NCBI GenBank assembly: GCA_019347725.1
Contig: JAHWKV010000072.1
Location: 1 to 6,030, forward strand
Length of the DNA: 6,030 nucleotides
Reading direction: 5' to 3'
Origin: Actinomycetota bacterium
Lineage (GTDB): Bacteria; Actinomycetota; CADDZG01; JAHWKV01
Positions 1 to 4,295 of this stretch are shown here, one piece after another. Numbering within the stretch: the stretch's first letter is position 1; every line of letters begins with the position of its first letter. A program made the position numbers and the translations under genes. Under the pieces are notes generated by a model, which worked only from the letters and a program-made list of their open reading frames with translations, was not told the origin of the DNA and ran no database searches.

Positions 1-164
1 TACTGGCGCACGCGCTGCGGGGTGAGCGAGCCCGCCGCCACCACGCCCTGCGCCTTGATCTCCCGGATCCGCTGGGCGATCAGCTCGGGCTTTATGGGCT
101 CCCGGTAGATCTCCTGCAGGCCCCGGGTGGCCTGCTCGGGCGGGTACGAGGCGATGCGCTCGAG
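1..164 (-). CDS. Open, coding-like continuation past an in-frame TAG (partial, runs off left edge)
   Basis: Directly after the TAG that ends the two-helix membrane protein, the same minus-strand frame stays open for 54 codons to the window edge. It looks like real coding sequence: almost every codon ends in G or C, and the peptide is charged and probably helical, with stretches such as LERIASYPPEQATRG and ELIAQRIREIKAQG. No ATG, GTG or TTG lies in this frame between the TAG and a GTG at 44-42, and I see no good ribosome binding site there. It therefore does not look like an independent gene start. Either the upstream gene carries a nonsense mutation (or a sequencing error), or the TAG is read through, or the segment starts at an unusual codon. 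I do not recognise the domain. That it is coding is fairly sure; the relation to the upstream ORF is open. Confidence 0.55.
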
Positions 165-641
165 CTAGGCGTCGGCCTCCTCGTAGCGCACCTGGATGCC
201 CTCGGGCATCTCCGCCAGCCGCATAGCCGCCGAAGCCTCCCGTACCCAGCGGACCCGGCGCGGTACATAGAACCCGAGCAGGACGAGCACGGGCAGCGCC
301 GCAACGAGAACTCCAAACCACCACGCGAGGTCGGCTACGAATGCCTGTTGCGCCTGACCGGCTTCGGCCAGCGAGACGCCGCCGTCGCGAAGCGCCTCGA
401 AAGGCCGGCGCAGCGTGCTGCCCACCAACGGCAAGTCGGCCGCCGCCCGCTCGCCCCGTCCCGCTGCATCGGCGACTGAAAGTCCCGCATCCTGCGCAGC
501 CCGCCCCGGTTCTGCGAGCTGGGCGATGGATCCATGCACGGCGATCCCTGCACGCACCGACAGCGCGACGCCAACGACCGTCAGGACTTCAGCTACGATC
601 TGCCTGGCCCGGCGTGCGGGCACCTCGGCGTAGAGTTGCAT
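165..641 (-). CDS. Two-helix membrane protein, function unknown
   Basis: This is a 158-residue protein. The start is an ATG at 641-639, preceded by a strong ribosome binding site (GGGAGGAGG, complement of 648-656) at 6-base spacing. A first hydrophobic helix lies at about residues 16-38, followed by an Ala/Gly-rich extracytoplasmic stretch (about 40-103) containing PLVGSTLRRPFEALRDGG. A second helix covers about 104-126. A basic boundary, VPRRVRWVREASAAMRL, then leads into a short cytoplasmic tail. The order (helix, PLVG-containing outer domain, helix, P-R-RW-REA) resembles uncharacterised two-helix proteins I associate with actinobacteria; that is recall, not a search. No catalytic motif is visible. 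The tail ends at TAG, but the frame continues open downstream, so the native protein may be longer. It is transcribed away from the voltage-sensor-like gene across about 110 bases. Confidence 0.75.
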   Translation of the reverse strand: MQLYAEVPARRARQIVAEVLTVVGVALSVRAGIAVHGSIAQLAEPGRAAQDAGLSVADAAGRGERAAADLPLVGSTLRRPFEALRDGGVSLAEAGQAQQAFVADLAWWFGVLVAALPVLVLLGFYVPRRVRWVREASAAMRLAEMPEGIQVRYEEADA

Positions 642-697
642 GGCCTGCCTCCTCCCTCTGCCCGATTCCCCTCGTCCCGCCCATTATGTAACGCCGA

Positions 698-726
698 CTT
701 GTACGGATTGGATAGCCTTTGTTCAA
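698..726 (-). promoter_or_regulatory. Candidate sigma-70-type promoter for the leftward gene
   Basis: Read on the minus strand, TTGAAC (complement of 721-726) and TACAAG (complement of 698-703) are separated by exactly 17 bases. Each matches 4 of 6 consensus positions. The predicted transcript start near 690 leaves a leader of about 50 bases before the ATG at 641. The site lies in the divergent gap and would overlap control sequences of the rightward gene at 751. It is a pattern match only. Confidence 0.35.
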
Positions 727-750
727 ACCGTTGAAGACCGAGGGCTCCGC

Positions 751-1392
751 ATGAGTCACCGCGAAGCAAAAGTTTCCAGCGACGACGTCAAGTCTTCCGA
801 CGGGGACGAGAGGGCAACCCGGGCGGAGGAGCGCCTGGCGGTGCCGGTCTTAGTCGCTGCGATTGCGTCGATACCGGCCACCTTTCTCACCACGCTGGAG
901 GGGCGGCCTCAACTGGCGGGCCATGTCATCAACTACCTGTCGGTGGCCGTGCTTGCAGGAGAGTCGGTGGTCCCTTTTGTGCTGGCTAGTCATCGCATAC
1001 AGTGGCTGCGGGAACGCTGGTACGTGGTTGGGGTTGCGGCAATATGCATCCCGGCGGTTATCTTTGCCGTCGGTCCCGCGCAGCTGCTTCGCCTTGTGCG
1101 TTTTGTGGGCGCCCTACGGGTCCTTCGGGTGCGGCGCATCCTCAAGGCGGGAAAGGTTCTTCGCCAGCGAAGCGGACGTACCGGCTGGCAGTGGAAAGCC
1201 ATATCCGCGTTCCTTTCACTGCTTGCCGCCGCCTTTGTCGCGGTCGTCCTGTCGGATCCCTCCTCGCAGACCAGGCAACTGGCTGAGGGGGCTCTCGGAC
1301 AATTCGGTTTGCCGGCCATCATTTTGGCCGGAGCAATCATCGCTGCGGCCACCTTCCTCGTTTTGCGGTACGGACGTAAGTCGCAGGATTAG
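751..1392 (+). CDS. Voltage-sensor-domain-like membrane protein without a recognisable pore filter
   Basis: This 213-residue protein starts at the ATG at 751, behind GAGGG (740-744) at 6-base spacing. The frame is open back to 640, but that part overlaps the divergent promoter region. A polar, acidic N-terminus (1-30) precedes six hydrophobic segments: about 31-49, 58-80, 90-108, 111-132, 148-168 and 187-206. The fourth is S4-like: R114, R117, R123, R126, R129 and K132 fall every third residue, with G120 at the one neutral step. The second carries an acid, E71, where voltage sensors use a countercharge. The third keeps a proline (P101), but V95 sits where an Asp is usual. The last two helices resemble S5 and S6, yet the linker between them (about 169-186, DPSSQTRQLAEGALGQFG) is short and has no TVGYG-type filter. 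The voltage-sensor fold is well supported; conduction is unknown. It could be a sensor without a channel, a degenerate channel, or a proton pathway. Confidence 0.75.
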   Translation: MSHREAKVSSDDVKSSDGDERATRAEERLAVPVLVAAIASIPATFLTTLEGRPQLAGHVINYLSVAVLAGESVVPFVLASHRIQWLRERWYVVGVAAICIPAVIFAVGPAQLLRLVRFVGALRVLRVRRILKAGKVLRQRSGRTGWQWKAISAFLSLLAAAFVAVVLSDPSSQTRQLAEGALGQFGLPAIILAGAIIAAATFLVLRYGRKSQD

Positions 1393-1611
1393 ACCAACCG
1401 CTTAACACTTCTCGTGGAGCGCTCACAGTTTGGTTAATTATGTAGCTTTCGGGCCCACCTCTGTAGTGGATGCCTTGCTAGAATCGCCGGGTTGTATAAC
1501 GTTGGAGCAAAGTGGCCTCTAGGCGCGGCGGTAAGGCCTCTGAGAGTGGCGGCAGCTCCGCCGCGGTGGGTGTGTTTGCTAAAACGGATCGGCTAATGCG
1601 AGGCTCCCGCA
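1393..1611 (+). promoter_or_regulatory. Intergenic region with candidate -10 elements upstream of the YihY/BrkB gene
   Basis: This 219-base gap is the longest without a confident gene and contains AT-richer sequence. TAGAAT (1479-1484) and TATAAC (1495-1500) are the best -10 candidates; neither has a convincing -35 at 16-18 bases. GGCCTCT occurs twice (1514-1520 and 1535-1541). GGCGG/CCGCC around CAGCT (near 1548-1562) could form a 5-bp hairpin. No T-run terminator follows the gene that ends at 1392. A possible short ORF beginning at 1512 is listed separately. Confidence 0.3.
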
Positions 1612-1652
1612 ATGTCCAGGTATCTCGCTGGTTTGCGCGCTCTCATGAATAG
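1512..1652 (+). CDS. Possible small upstream ORF, 46 residues, overlapping the YihY/BrkB start
   Basis: A GTG at 1512 with GGAG at 1504-1507 (4-base spacing) opens a frame of 46 codons ending in TAG at 1650-1652. The peptide begins MASRRGGKASESGGSSAA and is basic and Ser/Gly-rich, with no helix or motif I recognise. It overlaps the first 41 bases of the next gene in a different frame. Its stop lies three bases beyond a second in-frame ATG of that gene (1645), a geometry compatible with translational coupling. The TATAAC at 1495 would start transcripts too close to its ribosome binding site, so it would need the TAGAAT element. It may equally be a chance frame. Confidence 0.2.
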   Translation: MASRRGGKASESGGSSAAVGVFAKTDRLMRGSRNVQVSRWFARSHE

Positions 1653-2556
1653 GGCACGGTCCGTAGCTGATTGGTTTAAACGGGAGCTTCTTCCGCTTCT
1701 GCCGACACTGCGTAATCGATACCATGAGGATCGTGTCGGCGGGCTCGCTGCCGAGATAGCGTTTTTCGGCGTACTCAGCCTCTTCCCGGGAATTCTGGCC
1801 ATGGTGGCGATCCTGGGCTTTTTGGATCGATTCGTTGGGCTTACTCTGGCTGCAGCCTCCCAGCAGGCGGTTATTGGATTTTTGGAGCAGGTGCTTACTC
1901 GTCAGGCCAGCGGGACGATAGAGGCAGTCCGGGCGCTCTTTGAAAATCAGAGCCAGGGCATCTTCAGCTTCGCGGTGGCCGGTTCAATCTGGGCGATGTC
2001 CAGGGGTACGCTGACCGCGATGCGCGCCATGAGCGTGGCGTACAGCTTGCCGGTACAGCGCTCCTGGTTCTACTCAAGGGTCAAGGCTCTAAGCCTGGCG
2101 GTAGGGACTATCGTGATCATGCTGTTAATGCTGACCGTTGTAGTCGTCGGTCCGTTTCTGGGGCTGGGCAGCGCATTGGCGGACTTATTTGGATCGGATC
2201 AAGTCGCGGCCCTGACCGAGAGCCTTCGTTACCCGATGGCGTTCGTAGTGCTGGTTTTATGGGCGTTGACGCTGCTTCACTTCGGTCCCAACCACCGCAG
2301 CCCGGTGAAATGGGACCTGCCGGGTGCCGTGTTGACCTCGCTGCTGTGGTTGACGGTTTCCTCGGGGCTGCGCCTGTACCTCGAGCTTGCCGGTACCTTC
2401 AACCGAGTGTTCGGCGTGCTCGGGGGCGCTATCACATTGATGATCTGGTTCTACCTGCTCAGCATGGCCCTGCTTCTCGGGGCGGAGCTGAATGCGGCGA
2501 TGATCGAGCGGAGCGGAAATAGAGCGATTCCCAAAGAGGAGCCGCTTGAGAGTTAA
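1612..2556 (+). CDS. YihY/BrkB family inner-membrane protein
   Basis: This 314-residue polytopic membrane protein belongs to the YihY/BrkB (virulence factor BrkB) family, usual length about 280-330. The N-terminal 40 residues are basic and cytoplasmic. Family landmarks follow: GGLAAEIAFFGVLSLFPG (43-60) at the first helix; SIWAMSRGTLTAMRAM (125-140); a long hydrophobic helix at about 158-186; then HFGPNHRSPVKWDLPGAVL (223-241). The signature end FGVLGGAITLMIWFYLLSM (267-285) runs into LLLGAELNA (287-295). Six helices are expected. The family's molecular role is not settled; export or permease roles have been proposed. The start is the ATG at 1612 with GAGG at 1600-1603 (8-base spacing); an ATG at 1645 is an alternative. 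The stop is followed by a structured gap and a PspC gene on the same strand, suggesting an envelope-related neighbourhood. Family assignment is sure. Confidence 0.93.
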   Translation: MSRYLAGLRALMNRARSVADWFKRELLPLLPTLRNRYHEDRVGGLAAEIAFFGVLSLFPGILAMVAILGFLDRFVGLTLAAASQQAVIGFLEQVLTRQASGTIEAVRALFENQSQGIFSFAVAGSIWAMSRGTLTAMRAMSVAYSLPVQRSWFYSRVKALSLAVGTIVIMLLMLTVVVVGPFLGLGSALADLFGSDQVAALTESLRYPMAFVVLVLWALTLLHFGPNHRSPVKWDLPGAVLTSLLWLTVSSGLRLYLELAGTFNRVFGVLGGAITLMIWFYLLSMALLLGAELNAAMIERSGNRAIPKEEPLES

Positions 2557-2602
2557 ACGACCGCCGGCGCGTTTGAGGCGGCCCCTCTACGGGGAAGGTC
2601 GT
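2557..2602 (+). terminator. Structured gap immediately after the YihY/BrkB stop, possible terminator without U-run
   Basis: ACGACC (2557-2562) is complementary to GGTCGT (2597-2602). Between them lie GCC/GGC (2563-2565 and 2577-2579; CCGCC/GGCGG if the outer stem opens) and CCCC/GGGG (2582-2585 and 2591-2594). Together they could fold into a small branched structure that begins one base after the stop codon. No T-run follows. It might act as a weak terminator, an mRNA-stabilising 3' structure, or nothing. Confidence 0.3.
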
Positions 2603-2607
2603 ATGCA

Positions 2608-2613
2608 TATAAC
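2608..2613 (+). promoter_or_regulatory. Candidate -10 element (TATAAC) upstream of the PspC gene
   Basis: TATAAC stands in a locally AT-rich patch (GTATGCATATAACGG) 58 bases before the PspC start. The same TATAACG string occurs at 1495-1501 upstream of the YihY/BrkB gene. I see no matching -35 at 16-18 bases, so this would need an alternative sigma factor or an activator, if it is used at all. Confidence 0.25.
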
Positions 2614-2670
2614 GGACATTCGTAGCGCCGGGTGCAGCCCGTTTCCCGGACTCGACCGGAAGGAGAGACG

Positions 2671-2853
2671 ATGCCAAGTAACGGACTGGTTAGACCCAGA
2701 CATGGCCGGGTGATCGCCGGCGTCTGCGCCGGTCTTGCCGACCACTATGGTTGGAGCCGTGGGTTGGTTCGATTTCTGTTCGTGATCTTCGGGCTGTTCG
2801 GCGCCGGCGAAATCGCTTACATCATCTTGTGGATTCTCATGCCCAAGCGGTGA
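2671..2853 (+). CDS. PspC-domain small membrane protein
   Basis: This 60-residue protein is essentially a single PspC domain. The start is the ATG at 2671, preceded by GGAAGGAGAG at 2658-2667 (3-base gap to the ATG, 4-5 from the GGAG core). An earlier in-frame codon exists but lies in front of this site. The family signature is clear: HGRVIAGVCAGLADHYGW (11-28), then SRGLVRFLFVIFGLFGAGEI (29-48), and a membrane helix (about 33-56) ending in ILWILMPKR. In enterobacteria PspC senses envelope stress and signals to PspA. In stand-alone actinobacterial copies the partner is generally unknown, and no PspA is present here. It sits 114 bases after the YihY/BrkB gene and 71 bases before a 23-residue membrane peptide on the same strand; a joint envelope role is inference. 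Assignment is sure. Confidence 0.93.
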   Translation: MPSNGLVRPRHGRVIAGVCAGLADHYGWSRGLVRFLFVIFGLFGAGEIAYIILWILMPKR

Positions 2854-2885
2854 TCGGAAGTTTTGCAGCCGCAGCGACGACGTTT

Positions 2886-2913
2886 TAGGCGTAGGATGAC
2901 CGAATTACGCCTA
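2886..2913 (+). repeat. Perfect 8-bp inverted repeat abutting a ribosome binding site
   Basis: TAGGCGTA (2886-2893) and TACGCCTA (2906-2913) are exact reverse complements with a 12-base spacer. G-U pairs could add one step on each side in RNA. The right arm ends on the first base of the AGGGAGGA ribosome binding site of the 23-residue gene. No T-run follows, so an ordinary intrinsic terminator for the PspC gene is unlikely. A protein-binding operator or an mRNA hairpin controlling translation fits better. Confidence 0.55.
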
Positions 2914-2920
2914 GGGAGGA
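2913..2920 (+). promoter_or_regulatory. Strong ribosome binding site that defines the TTG-started small gene
   Basis: AGGGAGGA is near-perfectly complementary to the 16S anti-SD sequence. It lies 4 bases before TTG at 2925 (5 from the GGAGG core). Its presence is the main reason to call the very short frame downstream a gene. Confidence 0.6.
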
Positions 2921-2924
2921 ATCT

Positions 2925-2996
2925 TTGCTTAGAACAGTGCTTATGGTAGTAGGCGCCATCGTGGTAATCCTGTTCATACTGCGAGCGGTTGGCTAG
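2925..2996 (+). CDS. 23-residue single-helix membrane microprotein, TTG start
   Basis: TTG at 2925 opens a 23-codon frame ending in TAG at 2994-2996. The peptide is MLRTV followed by an uninterrupted hydrophobic run (LMVVGAIVVILFIL) and a short basic end (RAVG). That is one transmembrane helix with an Arg on each flank. Tiny proteins beginning ML-R/W-T with a single Val/Ile/Leu helix are common in bacterial genomes and are often left unannotated; I cannot assign a family. Evidence for translation is the strong ribosome binding site just upstream and the clean helix with no polar interruption. An inverted repeat directly before the ribosome binding site suggests its own control. It ends 13 bases from the stop of the opposite-strand oxidoreductase and could partner the nearby PspC or YihY/BrkB proteins (inference). 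Confidence 0.55.
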   Translation: MLRTVLMVVGAIVVILFILRAVG

Positions 2997-3009
2997 CGGG
3001 CAGGATCGG

Positions 3010-4191
3010 TCAGGGACTGCGTAACCGCAGTCCAAGTTGGGTGTCGCCGCCGAGCCACTGCTCAAGGTGCGCTCTTTCGTACTCTTGCTTGCGCCGGAAC
3101 TGCTCTTCGTCGGCTTCGGACAAGCTGACCTCGGGTTTGGGCTCGGCGTACCAATTGCCCTCCACGTAGGCGACCTTTTGGCCCGGGAGCTCAAGAAAAC
3201 AAAAGCCACGGCCGTCGAACTGATCGGGCTCTCCGCTGCCTAGATCGGCGGCGATGTTGCGAGCCGCCACCCGGCCTTCCGCAGCAGCAAACACGCCCGC
3301 CTTTGGAATCTGTCCGTTTCCTGCCGGTATGGCCGTGCAGTCGCCAACCGCATAGACGCCGTCGAAAGCAGTGCGCAGACTGTATCGATCGGGCTCTATC
3401 CATCCGGAGGGTCCGATAAGCTCCGCGGTTCGCACCACTGCGGGCGGGGCGGTGGCCGGAACTCCCAGCAGTACGCCGAATTCGACTTCCAGTCCGTTCG
3501 CGAACTGCACTGCTCGGCGGGCCGCGTCCACTCCAGTAACTTTGTGCTCGGACAGAAGCTCGATCCCACGCTCCTGTAGGTGTCCTGCAACATACTGGCT
3601 GGCGTCCCGGCCGGCCACGGGAAGGGTCATAGGTGCAGGTGTCGAGACGGCAACTCTTACGGCGTCCCGCACATCTCGACGGCGAAGCAGCTCGTCTACT
3701 ATCAGGGCGGCCTCGTAGGGAGCCGGAGGGCACTTGAATGGCACCCCTAAAATGCTGATGAGCACGGATCCACGCTGGATGCGATCCAATGCCGCGCGGA
3801 TGCCGGGGAGGTCCTCTCCGCTGTAAAGGTTGTACGCGTCTTCGGCTGCGAGCAGGTCCAGGTGAGGACGCGACGATTCGGCGCCCAAAGCGACCAACAT
3901 GGTGTCGGCGCTTAGGTCCCCAATGGATGTCTCCACGCGCCGGTTACGCGGGTCGATTGCGGTGATCTCGGCGTGTCGAAAGCGCACGCCCTTCCGCTCG
4001 AGATTATCCAGCGGCACCGTTCCACCGCTGAGAGGACGAATTCCGGCCAGATCCCACAGCTTCGCAAAGCCCATGTAGAAGTGGTCCGTATTGGCCACAA
4101 GTGTTATCTGGTCGTCCGGAAGCCGGGACCTTAGCTCTTGGGCTGCAGCTAACCCTCCAAAGCCGCCTCCGAGAATCAGCACTTCCGCCAC
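3010..4191 (-). CDS. FAD/NAD(P)-dependent oxidoreductase, sulfide:quinone oxidoreductase-like
   Basis: This 393-residue flavoprotein starts at the GTG at 4191-4189, preceded by AGAGGGG (complement of 4199-4205) at 7-base spacing. An upstream in-frame TTG at 4239 would add 16 residues in front of the FAD-binding strand and lies inside an inverted repeat, so I reject it. The FAD motif LILGGGFGGLAAAQEL is at residues 5-20, VALGAE at 100-105, and the second FAD contact GVYAVGDCTAIP at 278-289. The motif GVPFKCPPAPYEA (149-161) is typical of the sulfide:quinone oxidoreductase/flavocytochrome c dehydrogenase superfamily and carries C154; C331 lies in GRGFCFLELPGQK (327-339). These two match the usual redox-active pair. 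The third, N-proximal cysteine seen in many SQRs is absent near residues 104-125. The C-terminus (350-393) is charged and probably helical. Likely a membrane-surface quinone-reducing enzyme; the electron donor is uncertain. Divergent from a cupredoxin gene. Confidence 0.9.
   Translation of the reverse strand: MAEVLILGGGFGGLAAAQELRSRLPDDQITLVANTDHFYMGFAKLWDLAGIRPLSGGTVPLDNLERKGVRFRHAEITAIDPRNRRVETSIGDLSADTMLVALGAESSRPHLDLLAAEDAYNLYSGEDLPGIRAALDRIQRGSVLISILGVPFKCPPAPYEAALIVDELLRRRDVRDAVRVAVSTPAPMTLPVAGRDASQYVAGHLQERGIELLSEHKVTGVDAARRAVQFANGLEVEFGVLLGVPATAPPAVVRTAELIGPSGWIEPDRYSLRTAFDGVYAVGDCTAIPAGNGQIPKAGVFAAAEGRVAARNIAADLGSGEPDQFDGRGFCFLELPGQKVAYVEGNWYAEPKPEVSLSEADEEQFRRKQEYERAHLEQWLGGDTQLGLRLRSP
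3014..3033. terminator. Perfect 8-bp hairpin at a convergent gene junction, candidate two-way terminator
   Basis: GGACTGCG (3014-3021) and CGCAGTCC (3026-3033) are exact reverse complements around a 4-base loop TAAC. The hairpin falls in codons 386-392 of the minus-strand oxidoreductase and 18 bases beyond the stop of the plus-strand 23-residue gene, so both converging transcripts would contain it. No T-run follows on either strand, so termination would be of the hairpin-only kind proposed for actinobacteria; mRNA end protection is an alternative. Confidence 0.45.
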
Positions 4192-4198
4192 AAAACTA

Positions 4199-4206
4199 CC
4201 CCTCTC
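4199..4206 (-). promoter_or_regulatory. Ribosome binding site that sets the GTG start of the oxidoreductase
   Basis: On the minus strand GAGAGGGG stands 7 bases before GTG at 4191-4189, directly in front of AEVLILGGGFGG. The FAD fold normally begins within the first few residues, so this site supports the short form of the protein. Confidence 0.6.
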
Positions 4207-4219
4207 GTACAGCCCGTTC

Positions 4220-4236
4220 CGCAAGCCCTTCTTGCG
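4220..4236. repeat. 6-bp inverted repeat in the divergent oxidoreductase-cupredoxin control region
   Basis: CGCAAG (4220-4225) and CTTGCG (4231-4236) are exact reverse complements with a 5-base spacer, CCCTT. The right half is also part of the self-complementary TTGCGCAA (4232-4239). It overlaps the candidate -35 of the cupredoxin gene, a position where a bound repressor could control both divergent genes. A chance 6-bp repeat cannot be excluded. Confidence 0.35.
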
Positions 4237-4259
4237 CAATCGCCTAAAAAGTCTAGTAT
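4232..4259 (+). promoter_or_regulatory. Candidate promoter of the cupredoxin gene
   Basis: TTGCGC (4232-4237) and TAGTAT (4254-4259) are separated by 16 bases. The -10 fits the TANNNT form common in actinobacteria; the -35 matches only its TTG. The predicted start near 4266 would give a leader of about 30 bases before the ATG at 4296. Confidence 0.35.
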
Positions 4260-4276
4260 CCGCCGCGACGGAAATT

Positions 4277-4294
4277 CTAGAGGAGAGGATCTAG
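4277..4294 (+). promoter_or_regulatory. Ribosome binding site flanked by a short inverted repeat
   Basis: AGGAGAGG (4281-4288) lies 7 bases before the ATG at 4296. It is bracketed by CTAGA (4277-4281) and TCTAG (4290-4294), which could pair and display GGAGAGGA in an 8-base loop. The stem is short and AT-rich, so the structure would be weak. Confidence 0.25.
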
Positions 4295-4295
4295 C

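Noticed and set aside
640..750. A longer N-terminus for the voltage-sensor-like protein starting at 640
   Set aside because: It would overlap the ribosome binding site and promoter of the divergent gene, and the ATG at 751 has its own GAGGG site.
863..1405. A 180-codon plus-strand frame over the voltage-sensor-like gene
   Set aside because: The peptide has scattered Cys, Arg and Pro and no helices, while the overlapping frame gives six clean helices and a regular S4.
2604..2711. A 35-codon ORF starting at an ATG behind GGGGAAGG and overlapping the PspC start
   Set aside because: The peptide is unremarkable, the start lies within the candidate -10 region, and the PspC gene has its own strong ribosome binding site.
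3371..3718. A 115-codon plus-strand frame opposite the oxidoreductase
   Set aside because: Ser/Arg/Thr-rich shadow of a gene with clear FAD and cysteine motifs; no ribosome binding site seen.
4192..4239. An upstream TTG start adding 16 residues (MRKKGLRNGLYERGSF) to the oxidoreductase
   Set aside because: It places extra basic residues before the FAD-binding strand and falls in an inverted repeat; the GTG at 4191 has a well-spaced ribosome binding site.
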